From: Lachnospiraceae bacterium | GTDB taxonomy: Bacteria > Bacillota_A > Clostridia > Lachnospirales > Lachnospiraceae | DNA length: 5,462 nucleotides | Reading direction: 5' to 3' | Assembly (NCBI GenBank): GCA_024684065.1 | Contig: JAIKXO010000336.1 | Location: 1 to 5,462 of the forward strand | Notes under the pieces: generated by a model | Told to the model about the DNA's origin: nothing | Database searches by the model: none | What the model saw: the letters and a program-made list of their open reading frames with translations, nothing else | Shown here: positions 1 through 5,462 of the stretch, piece by piece | Numbering within the stretch: the first letter of the stretch is position 1 | How the letters are laid out: every line of letters starts with the position of its first letter | Program-made: the position numbers and the translations under genes

Positions 1-210
1 TGCATATTGAGTATGACTTCTCTCCACTCCGCTGATCTTAATATATTCCTTCTCTAATAAAGACTGGATCGTATTAAAGAGAGTTGACTTATTCCAGCCT
101 TTCCCTTTAAGAACAGATCCTATCTCGGCAGTAGTCAACGGTTTCTGCTCTTGCCAGAGCAACTCCATCATGCTTTCCTCTTTCGGATTCATCAGATTTT
201 TGTCTTTCAT
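1..210 (-). CDS. BlaI/MecI/CopY-family winged-helix transcriptional repressor, C-terminus cut by window edge
   Basis: The minus strand from the ATG at 208-210 stays open for 70 codons to the left edge, so only the N-terminal part is present. The protein starts MKDKNLMNPKEESMMELLW and continues with the pattern typical of BlaI/MecI DNA-binding domains: a helix ending in LLW (about residues 13-19), TTAEI (26-30), then the recognition-helix segment GWNKSTLFNTIQSLLEKEYI (about 38-57) and the start of the wing. Family members are about 120-140 residues, bind dyad operators as dimers and repress neighbouring genes, often being inactivated by a BlaR1-type M56 membrane protease. The start is supported by an AAGGAA ribosome binding site (221-226) 10 bases upstream and by a good promoter. 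The missing C-terminal half would hold the dimerisation region and any cleavage site. The family call is fairly secure; target genes and inducer are unknown and should lie left of the window or be the gene itself. Confidence 0.82.
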   Translation of the reverse strand, partial: MKDKNLMNPKEESMMELLWQEQKPLTTAEIGSVLKGKGWNKSTLFNTIQSLLEKEYIKISGVERSHTQYA

Positions 211-251
211 GATAAACACATTCCTTATTCCATTATTTTTGGAGTAGTTCC

Positions 252-300
252 ATTCACATATTAACACCAAATAGAATTGCTGTCAATTTAATATATGAAT
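252..300. promoter_or_regulatory. Candidate operator: 13-base inverted repeat framing the repressor promoter
   Basis: ATTCACATATTAA (252-264) and TTAATATATGAAT (288-300) are inverted copies with one mismatch in 13, separated by 23 bases. The left arm covers the -10 box and the right arm sits just upstream of the -35 box. A repressor dimer on either or both arms could block RNA polymerase, so autoregulation by the BlaI-like protein is the natural reading. The arms do not show the TACA/TGTA core of the well-known BlaI, MecI and CopY operators, so the binding protein is inferred from position only. Confidence 0.55.
258..286 (-). promoter_or_regulatory. Sigma-A-type promoter of the BlaI-like gene
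   Basis: On the minus strand a perfect -35 box TTGACA (281-286) is followed by a 17-base spacer (264-280) and a -10 box TAATAT (258-263). The bases TGT just before the -10 give an extended -10 (TGnTAATAT). The predicted transcript would start near 251, leaving a leader of about 40 bases before the ATG at 210, with AAGGAA at 221-226. The -10 matches the consensus at only four of six positions, but the ideal -35, spacing and TG extension make this the best promoter seen in the window. Confidence 0.75.
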
Positions 301-340
301 ACTCGACTTAATTTCCGTTGACTACTGGAGATAGAAATCA

Positions 341-916
341 TTATAACGATGCTTCTTTTGTCTTTTGGGCGGTTTTCTGCGGAGCTTCGTGCCTCTGCTG
401 TGATACCTCGGCTTTCTTCTCGGAGAGCCTGTCCTTTAAGGATTCCCTCGGCTTATCCTCCTGCTCCTTGCCTCTGGTCTTATAAAACTCAACCATCCCC
501 TTAAGCTCTCTGTTCGTAACCTGTGTCTTGTCTGTCTCCCAGATCTTCTTGCCGTCAGCACCCTCGCCAACACAGTGATCCTTACGCACCGTGGTATGAC
601 CATCCGCCGGGAGCTTCATCCACATACCCTTGCCGAACTTATCCTCATGCACAGCGTTTGACCTTGCCACAAAAGTAGCCCACGGGCTGTGGTCATTCTC
701 GTCCTTGTTGGGGATAAGGATCTGCTTATACTCCTTGCCATCCTTCCCCATGAAAGGCTCACCGACACAGCCCTTGCCGAATTTAAGCGTGATCTCGTCC
801 ATCTTCCTTTTCTCGCCCTGTTCCTCCTGTGTGGCATCGTTCTTTCCCATTGTCTCATCACGCTTTGCAGCGATGTCCTCCATTACTTTGTCTACTGTCT
901 GCTTAATATCCTCCAT
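341..916 (-). CDS. Unrecognised 191-residue soluble protein of the conjugative element
   Basis: I do not recognise a named family. The protein is hydrophilic, with no signal peptide or membrane segment, so it is probably cytoplasmic. It has a charged N-terminal helix (1-38), a compact central part (about 40-130) rich in Gly, Lys and aromatic residues (FGKGCVGEPF at 46-55, PWATFVARSNAVHEDKFGKG at 78-97, MWMKLPADGHTTV at 98-110), and a basic, helical, probably disordered tail (about 145-191). FGKG and CVGE each occur twice, which suggests related strands or a small internal duplication. The start is well fixed by AAAGGAGG (926-933), nine bases before the ATG. It lies 59 bases after the DUF4366 gene on the same strand and is probably cotranscribed. 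The Gly/aromatic core and basic tail would suit nucleic-acid binding or an accessory to DNA processing, but that is a guess. Coding is supported by the strong ribosome binding site, its length and its place in the operon. Confidence 0.8.
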   Translation of the reverse strand: MEDIKQTVDKVMEDIAAKRDETMGKNDATQEEQGEKRKMDEITLKFGKGCVGEPFMGKDGKEYKQILIPNKDENDHSPWATFVARSNAVHEDKFGKGMWMKLPADGHTTVRKDHCVGEGADGKKIWETDKTQVTNRELKGMVEFYKTRGKEQEDKPRESLKDRLSEKKAEVSQQRHEAPQKTAQKTKEASL

Positions 917-925
917 AGCTTATAG

Positions 926-933
926 CCTCCTTT
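926..933 (-). promoter_or_regulatory. Ribosome binding site of the 191-residue protein
   Basis: The minus strand reads AAAGGAGG, nine bases before the ATG at 914-916. This near-perfect Shine-Dalgarno sequence decides the start over later in-frame ATGs. Confidence 0.8.
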
Positions 934-941
934 CAAACACT

Positions 942-965
942 GACGGAGAGGAAATCCTCTCCGCC
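942..965. other. Intercistronic hairpin between the DUF4366 gene and the 191-residue gene
   Basis: CGGAGAGG (944-951), loop AAAT (952-955) and CCTCTCCG (956-963) form an uninterrupted 8-bp stem, with one further G-C pair (942/965) beyond a mismatch. It lies between the DUF4366 stop codon and the next ribosome binding site. On either strand no run of T follows, so it is not a canonical rho-independent terminator. It could limit read-through or stabilise an mRNA end after processing. Confidence 0.55.
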
Positions 966-975
966 GATAAAACAT

Positions 976-2850
976 TTATTCCTCTTCTTCTGATACATCT
1001 GCTTCATTATCTCCTTCCGTATCAGTTACCGTGGCATCCTCCATATCCTCTGCCATGGGTGCAGGTCTTTCCTTCTGCTCCTCTGTCGGCTCAGGATAAT
1101 CCTGCTCGCCTTCGTCAAACCAGGCATCATCAGGATTTTTCTCCTGTTCATCCGCATCGTCAGCATATACTTCCTCTTCGGATTCTTCGTCCTCATCCTC
1201 TACGAAATCGCCGTCCTGTTTCTTCTTTACGACTTTGAAATAATAAGCCGCTCCGATCACGCCACCGCCGAAGATTGCCATGATGATATATCCTAAAATC
1301 GGATTGCTCTTCACAGGTTCTTCCGGCTCTTCTGCAGGCTCCTCAGTAGGCTCCTCTGTTACCTCTTCTGTAGGTGTTTCGGTCGGAGTCTCCACTTCAT
1401 GGGTATCGTCGATATCCGTGTTGTTATTCGGGAGCGCACTTTCCGTTACAGGTATCTGGGATTCAAGTGCCGCAGAATTCTTAGGCAGTGTCTCGGAGTT
1501 ATCCGTTGTCACATTAAGAAGGTCATTCTCTGTGATCTCTGTAAGGAAGTAAACCACCTCTTCTTCCCCGTCACGGTCAATAATCAGATAAAAGACCTTT
1601 CCGTTTGCAGCTTCGATGGTATAAAACTCTTTTCCGAGGTTCATATCCTCACCATTTTCCTCAGATTCAGAAAGTGAAGCCTCTTCCGCATCAGCTTTGG
1701 CAAACTCTGCCTTTTTCTGCTGCTCCGGTGTTGTAGGTGTCTTGCTTGTTGTATTTCCGTTTGAATCCGTCGTTGTATGCTCAGTCACATTCGCCGTAGC
1801 ACTTGAGGGCTTGGTCGCCTCTGCGCTTGCAGGAAGCTGTTCGGCAGGATTACTGTCATCATCGGAATTTGGATCCTTGTAATAAGGGTTCTTTGTCTTA
1901 TAGACCTCCGATACATTCCCTGCATTATCCATGGCTGTGATGGTGAAATACTCATATCCGGCATCAAACTGTGAAAGACGGATATTCAGCGTTCCGTTTG
2001 TGATATTGTCCGTAAACTCATATCCATTCACATAGATGACCTTGATCCCTGACTCCTTATCAACCGCCTGCACGGTAAGCAGTCCGTCTGATACCGCCGC
2101 ATTGAGTGTAGGCTTTGTGGTATCAAAACACTTGATAGCACGGCTTCTTTCATAGCTCTTATCATTGGCATCCGTCACAAGCACATATACAGTGCAGTTT
2201 TCGGAAATCTCAAGGAACATATCCTCGGTAACATCCTGATAAGAGCCGTTCTGTCCGATCTTTGCTTTTACGCTCTTTACAGCAAAGTTGCCTGTATCGA
2301 GGATATCCTCAACCTTAAAAGTGATCTTTGCATTTGTTCCTGCTGAATACCATGAGTTCGGAGCATTGATCGTGATCCTCACGCCCGGCTCCTTATACTC
2401 GCAATCCCTATAGTTCTCACTGCACACAGGACAGTCCTTGTTGTAATCGTACTGACTGCACTTATGGTCACAGATACATTCAGGTTCCGGCTCGGGTGTA
2501 GGTTCGGGATCATCCGTTTCCTCTTCTCCACCTTCATCCCCGGTATCCTCATCATCTGTATTTCCACTTTCGGAAGAACCGTCATCTGTCGATGATCCGT
2601 TATCGGGATTATCAACTGTGGTGCCATCACCGGCATCCCCGTTTTCTGATGTGCTTTCGCCCGTCAAGGCTTCATCTGGGTTCTGATCATCCGAAGCACT
2701 GTCTCCGGCATCACTACCGCTTACACTTTCCTCTGCAAATACAGGCACCGCATTGGAACTGTTAGCAATAAACGCTCCAACAGGCAGTGCAAAAACCATC
2801 ACCGACAAAATCAGCGACGCTATGATCCTAACTGATAACTTTCTTTGCAT
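976..2850 (-). CDS. DUF4366 / CD1107-family surface protein of the conjugative element
   Basis: This 624-residue protein has a signal peptide (about 1-39, positive start, hydrophobic SLILSVMVFALPVGAF, likely cleavage near VFAEE). An acidic low-complexity Asp/Ser/Gly/Glu linker follows (about 42-123), then a cysteine cluster (C125, C127, C131, C140, C143, C150), an Ig-like or bacterial surface beta-sandwich region (about 155-315, with VSDGLLTVQAVDKESGI and AMDNAGNVSE), a Thr/Ser linker, and the DUF4366 segment (about 405-445, FYTIEAANGKVFYLIIDRDG and VVYFLTEITENDLLN). A Pro/Thr/Glu stalk (488-513), one membrane helix (517-540) and a cytoplasmic acidic tail (545-624) complete it. It has no LPXTG motif, so the helix anchors it. 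Homologues are known from Clostridia ICEs next to DUF4315 and CD1108-type genes; the exact function is unknown, probably a part of the mating apparatus or a surface contact. Its start overlaps the DUF4315 gene by 23 bases, with AAGGAGA (2860-2866) nine bases upstream, suggesting translational coupling. Confidence 0.88.
   Translation of the reverse strand: MQRKLSVRIIASLILSVMVFALPVGAFIANSSNAVPVFAEESVSGSDAGDSASDDQNPDEALTGESTSENGDAGDGTTVDNPDNGSSTDDGSSESGNTDDEDTGDEGGEEETDDPEPTPEPEPECICDHKCSQYDYNKDCPVCSENYRDCEYKEPGVRITINAPNSWYSAGTNAKITFKVEDILDTGNFAVKSVKAKIGQNGSYQDVTEDMFLEISENCTVYVLVTDANDKSYERSRAIKCFDTTKPTLNAAVSDGLLTVQAVDKESGIKVIYVNGYEFTDNITNGTLNIRLSQFDAGYEYFTITAMDNAGNVSEVYKTKNPYYKDPNSDDDSNPAEQLPASAEATKPSSATANVTEHTTTDSNGNTTSKTPTTPEQQKKAEFAKADAEEASLSESEENGEDMNLGKEFYTIEAANGKVFYLIIDRDGEEEVVYFLTEITENDLLNVTTDNSETLPKNSAALESQIPVTESALPNNNTDIDDTHEVETPTETPTEEVTEEPTEEPAEEPEEPVKSNPILGYIIMAIFGGGVIGAAYYFKVVKKKQDGDFVEDEDEESEEEVYADDADEQEKNPDDAWFDEGEQDYPEPTEEQKERPAPMAEDMEDATVTDTEGDNEADVSEEEE
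1309..1389 (-). repeat. Degenerate Pro/Thr/Glu repeat encoding the membrane-proximal stalk of the DUF4366 protein
   Basis: Residues 488-513 are built from repeats of the TPTEE / EEPTEEPAEEP type just outside the membrane helix. The DNA shows matching imperfect repeats of GGCTCCTC-like units on the plus strand. Such stalks hold a domain away from the membrane and readily change length by slippage. Confidence 0.6.
2482..2727 (-). repeat. Low-complexity acidic linker after the signal peptide of the DUF4366 protein
   Basis: Residues 42-123 consist almost only of Asp, Glu, Ser, Gly, Asn, Thr and Pro, ending in a PEPTPEPEPE run. It is predicted to be disordered and extracellular, between the mature N-terminus and the cysteine cluster. 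Such segments usually vary in length between homologues. Confidence 0.6.
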
Positions 2851-3139
2851 TTTCGTTTATCTCCTTTTCATTTTCTGCATGATGAACCCCGCCATCATCT
2901 GGCGGGGTCTGTTTCACTTCCTTATCCCTTGCTGCTATCATGTCTGCAACCTCTTTTTCCGAAAGGCTGTTAAACAATGCAAGCTGCTCAGGTGTTATAT
3001 GTTTCTTTCTGATAATCTTCATCGCTTCCGCATCATCCGCTTCCTGTTCGAGTCTCGCCCAGTATTTCTCACGCTCGGTGTAATACTCTTTCTTCTCGGC
3101 GGCATGAATGCGGTTTTTCTTGATTGTTTCTCTTTTCAT
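2828..3139 (-). CDS. DUF4315-family small coiled-coil protein
   Basis: This 103-residue protein is very rich in charged residues. Its N-terminal two thirds are helical, and the stretch YWARLEQEADDAEAMKII (26-43) followed by RKKHITPEQLALFNSL (44-59) matches the DUF4315 pattern: a coiled coil, then a short helix introduced by (I/V)TPEEL. Family members are about 80-100 residues, are found almost only in Clostridia and related conjugative elements, and have no assigned biochemical role. It has no membrane segment. The ATG at 3137-3139 is chosen over an in-frame ATG at 3236-3238 because AAGGAGG (3145-3151) lies five bases upstream and because the longer form would overlap the conserved end of the upstream NlpC/P60 domain. 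The gene starts 10 bases after the hydrolase stop codon and overlaps the DUF4366 start by 23 bases, so the three are probably translationally coupled. The less conserved C-terminal tail (from about residue 76) contains a hairpin-forming PPDDGG stretch. Confidence 0.82.
   Translation of the reverse strand: MKRETIKKNRIHAAEKKEYYTEREKYWARLEQEADDAEAMKIIRKKHITPEQLALFNSLSEKEVADMIAARDKEVKQTPPDDGGVHHAENEKEINENAKKVIS
2886..2908. other. Strong GC hairpin inside the 3' end of the DUF4315 gene
   Basis: ACCCCGCC (2886-2893) and GGCGGGGT (2901-2908) form an 8-bp stem, mostly G-C, with a seven-base loop. It encodes the TPPDDGG stretch of the DUF4315 protein and lies about 20 bases before the DUF4366 ribosome binding site. 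No T-run follows in the direction of transcription, so it is not a standard terminator. It may affect translation or mRNA stability at the gene junction, or may only reflect the protein sequence. Confidence 0.5.
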
Positions 3140-3144
3140 CTCTG

Positions 3145-3151
3145 CCTCCTT
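3145..3151 (-). promoter_or_regulatory. Ribosome binding site that decides the DUF4315 start
   Basis: AAGGAGG on the minus strand overlaps the TAA stop codon (3150-3152) of the hydrolase gene and lies five bases before the ATG at 3137-3139. Ribosomes ending the hydrolase would be placed to start DUF4315 at once. Confidence 0.8.
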
Positions 3152-5462
3152 AATGTCCCGGCAATCTGCCAAAAGCATAGAAATGGCTCTGCCAGTATGG
3201 TCTGTTAATGGAAGAGTATTTGATGGGATCGCCTGCATGTATCATCTGACCATTGCCGGCATATATACCGACATGGGTTACAGGATTACCGGAATTATAT
3301 GTCCCCGTGAAAAAGATAATATCTCCGGCTCTCGCTTCTGATGCGCTGATATGCTGGCACTGGTTATAAATGCCCTGCGCTGTGGTACGTGGCAGATTAT
3401 AATAACCGCTATGAGTTACCACATAACACACAAAGCCCGAACAGTCGAAGCTTGTTGAAGGACTACTGCCTCCCCACACATAAGGGTATCCGAGATAGTT
3501 CTCCGCCTCTGCGATAAGTGCGGCTACATCGCCACTGCCGCCTATCGGATCTGTCGTGCCATAGATTGAGCCGTTTCCGTTCTCAAAATAAAAGAGCGGA
3601 TTGTAATACTCACCGCCCGACATACACTCCAGATGTAAATGGCTTCCTGTCACCGCTCCCGTGCTTCCTGTCTTTCCTATGACTGCTCCATGCTTTACCG
3701 TCTGGCCCGCACTGACATTCATGCTCTCCAAATGGGCATACTTCGTTACAAAACCCTTGGAATCTGTGATCACGATATAATTCCCGTAATCATCATTGTA
3801 TTCAGCCGTTGTGACCGTTCCATCATGTCCGGCATACACTTCCGTACCCTCCGGCACAGCGATATCAATACCCCTGTGGAACTGGTTATCTCCCGTGATG
3901 GGATTCTTCCGGTAGCCGTAATAGCTCTTTATCAGGCTGTACCAGTCCGTATCAAGAGGAGTGTAAAACTGCTGCAATGCACCGTTGGTCTGCTGATATG
4001 CCGCATATAACACGCTCGCATCATCATTCCCGGTAAGACGCTCCGCCACGATATCCTCCAAAGGCTTTCTGATAAGCTCCACATCAAGGATCGTCACGGT
4101 ATATTCCTCTTCCACTTCTTCCTCTTCTCCGGTTTCTTCATTGGTCTGCGTGACCGTTCTTGTCCTTGTTTCCTCTCTTGGCGTAAGGGTAAGCTCATAC
4201 ATATCGTTAAAAAGCGACTCGATCTCTGCATCACAGTCCGCAGCCACAACATCCACCCTGATCGCTGAAAGATAATTGATCAGCGTAAATGGGTTATGCC
4301 CGATTTCTTCGAGGTTATAGTTATACTCATCGTAATCGGGATAGTCCGTTTCGATATTGTCGATGGTGTTCTGCAATGCCATTTCCCTTGAGGTCATGGC
4401 TTCATCCGATGCGTCAAGCTGTGCAGGCTGGCTCTGATAACTTCCTGCCATGGTTGCGGAAAGACCTCCGTTAAGCACGGCAGAGCAGCTTGATATACCT
4501 GCCGCAATGAGCATAAAAAAGAGTCCGAACAAGCCTATAGTTGCTATCGCCCCGATATGCTTTCTTACGAACTCTGCTACCTTTCGTGCCATATTTGTTG
4601 TTGTCTTTGCCGCCTTCTGTGCGTATCCGGCTGCCTGCTTTGCCTCTGCCGAGCCTTTCTTTATAGCCTTGGCGTACTCCCTTTTTATCCGCTGTTTCTG
4701 CAGACGCTTTTGAAGAAGCTTTTTCTTCATCTGCGGATTGTCCTCCAGATATTTCTGATACCGGAAGTTCACCTCTGCCTTAAACTGCTTCTTTTCAGCA
4801 ATAGCAACCTTTTTCACACGCTTTGCCTGTACGCCCTGTTTGATATTCTTTGCATGGACGATCACGGCTTCGCCTGCCTCCTCTGACCTGTGGGCTGCCT
4901 CCACTCCGGAGTTGTCTTTTTCATTTTCAGCGATCTTCTGATGGGCTATACCCTGAGCTTCCATCATCGTCCTGCGGCCTGCGGCTGTTACCGGGTTATC
5001 CTTTTTCGCTTTCTTTATAACTTTGTTGGTCTGAAGCTCATAAGTGGTCTTACCGGTCTTTTCATCGAAGTGTCGCACCAGCTTGTATTCCTTACGCTGT
5101 GGCAGTTTTTTTCTTGCTTTCTTCGTTTTATCTGCGGCTTTTTCCGCTTTTTTCTGAAGATTTTCAAGCTTCTTATTGCCTGCCACTTCCGCACCGGCTT
5201 CTTCAACAAATCCTGCTTTGCCATGGAAATCACCATCCGACTGAATGAAACTGTCCTTAACACGGACACGGCTCTCATGCTGCCTGTGCTTTCTGAGTGC
5301 CCTTGTCTCCTCACGCTGGGAAGCATACTCAGTATTCTTTTCATCTTCATTCTCATGCCTGCTGAAAAATTCCTGATTGACCTTTCTGCTCTTTTCCTCA
5401 GCTTTAGCCGCCGCATTTACAGGCGCAGCATTAAACATCTCCTGTGCTTCGCTTACAGCCTT
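3150..5462 (-). CDS. CD1108-family membrane-anchored peptidoglycan hydrolase (M23 peptidase plus NlpC/P60), 5' end cut by window edge
   Basis: Numbering is from the ATG at 5438. Residues 1-290 are a strongly basic, helical cytoplasmic region rich in Lys, Ala and Glu. One membrane helix follows (about 295-317), then a linker domain (about 340-490) with an acidic Glu stretch (437-445). Next is an M23 (LytM-type) metallopeptidase (about 500-620) with its zinc motif HRGID (H521, D525), the HLH motif (H600, H602) and H569. The C-terminal NlpC/P60 cysteine peptidase (about 640-760) has FDCSGF (C666), HVGIY (H722) and H734. All key residues are present, so both domains look active. M23 enzymes cut peptide crosslinks and NlpC/P60 enzymes cut stem peptides; together they would open the wall for the mating channel, as VirB1/CwlT-type hydrolases do. 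The frame stays open for eight codons beyond that ATG to the edge (AVSEAQE precedes it), and the CAGGAG directly abutting it is too close to act as a ribosome binding site, so the true start probably lies outside the window. Confidence 0.92.
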   Translation of the reverse strand, partial: KAVSEAQEMFNAAPVNAAAKAEEKSRKVNQEFFSRHENEDEKNTEYASQREETRALRKHRQHESRVRVKDSFIQSDGDFHGKAGFVEEAGAEVAGNKKLENLQKKAEKAADKTKKARKKLPQRKEYKLVRHFDEKTGKTTYELQTNKVIKKAKKDNPVTAAGRRTMMEAQGIAHQKIAENEKDNSGVEAAHRSEEAGEAVIVHAKNIKQGVQAKRVKKVAIAEKKQFKAEVNFRYQKYLEDNPQMKKKLLQKRLQKQRIKREYAKAIKKGSAEAKQAAGYAQKAAKTTTNMARKVAEFVRKHIGAIATIGLFGLFFMLIAAGISSCSAVLNGGLSATMAGSYQSQPAQLDASDEAMTSREMALQNTIDNIETDYPDYDEYNYNLEEIGHNPFTLINYLSAIRVDVVAADCDAEIESLFNDMYELTLTPREETRTRTVTQTNEETGEEEEVEEEYTVTILDVELIRKPLEDIVAERLTGNDDASVLYAAYQQTNGALQQFYTPLDTDWYSLIKSYYGYRKNPITGDNQFHRGIDIAVPEGTEVYAGHDGTVTTAEYNDDYGNYIVITDSKGFVTKYAHLESMNVSAGQTVKHGAVIGKTGSTGAVTGSHLHLECMSGGEYYNPLFYFENGNGSIYGTTDPIGGSGDVAALIAEAENYLGYPYVWGGSSPSTSFDCSGFVCYVVTHSGYYNLPRTTAQGIYNQCQHISASEARAGDIIFFTGTYNSGNPVTHVGIYAGNGQMIHAGDPIKYSSINRPYWQSHFYAFGRLPGH

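Noticed and set aside
211..340. Rho-independent terminator for the conjugation operon after the 191-residue gene
   Set aside because: No stable stem with a following T-run is seen. The short near-palindrome at 337-350 is A/T-rich, and the inverted repeat at 252-300 has a 23-base loop and a better reading as an operator.
630..1238. Long plus-strand open frame of about 200 codons
   Set aside because: It is antisense to the 191-residue and DUF4366 genes, crosses the gap between them, has no good ribosome binding site and encodes a Leu/Pro/Ser-rich sequence without a recognisable domain.
2401..2478. Zinc finger for DNA binding in the DUF4366 protein
   Set aside because: The cysteine cluster lies between a signal peptide and the membrane helix, so it is outside the cell and cannot act on cellular DNA.
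2753..3208. Plus-strand open frame with hydrophobic stretches, antisense to DUF4315
   Set aside because: Its hydrophobic runs come from reading charged, Lys/Glu-rich codons on the other strand. The opposite strand has a recognisable family, a ribosome binding site and operon spacing.
3140..3238. N-terminal extension of the DUF4315 protein by 33 residues
   Set aside because: The extension would overlap the conserved end of the NlpC/P60 domain and has no ribosome binding site, whereas AAGGAGG stands five bases before the shorter start.
4450..4886. Two overlapping plus-strand frames rich in Cys, Leu and Phe
   Set aside because: They are antisense to the basic Lys/Ala-rich part of the hydrolase and overlap each other; the composition is what antisense of such codons gives.
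5015..5416. Minus-strand open frame of 133 codons in a second frame inside the hydrolase gene
   Set aside because: It is an Arg-rich shadow frame produced by the AAG/AAA-rich codons of the hydrolase N-terminal part, with no independent start signal.

Overview
The window looks like part of an integrative and conjugative element (ICE, Tn1549 / CTn type) from a Clostridia-class Firmicute, probably a gut Lachnospiraceae or relative. This rests on the gene set and order, strong AAGGAGG-type ribosome binding sites, moderate base composition, and protein families (CD1108-like hydrolase, DUF4315, DUF4366/CD1107) that are known mainly from such elements. Species and element boundaries cannot be read from this stretch.

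All supported genes lie on the minus strand, so transcription runs from the right edge to the left. At the right (3150-5462) is a large membrane-anchored, two-domain peptidoglycan hydrolase (M23 plus NlpC/P60) whose 5' end is cut by the window edge. It is followed after 10 bases by a small coiled-coil DUF4315 protein (2828-3139). That gene overlaps by 23 bases the start of a secreted, membrane-anchored DUF4366 protein with a cysteine cluster, Ig-like region and acidic tail (976-2850). After a 59-base gap containing a hairpin comes an unrecognised 191-residue soluble protein (341-916). The tight spacing suggests one conjugation operon. The hydrolase would open the cell wall for the mating channel, and the DUF4366 protein would sit in the same envelope complex. 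Their roles beyond this are inference.

At the left edge (1-210) is the start of a BlaI/MecI/CopY-type winged-helix repressor, with its own good promoter framed by a near-perfect 13-base inverted repeat that is a likely operator. This marks a change of transcription unit from transfer functions to a separately regulated locus that continues out of the window. No RNA genes, CRISPR arrays, insertion sequences or canonical rho-independent terminators were seen. No wholly new system is evident. The items most worth a second look are the repressor's promoter/operator, the unrecognised 191-residue protein, and the opposite charges of the cytoplasmic parts of the two membrane proteins.
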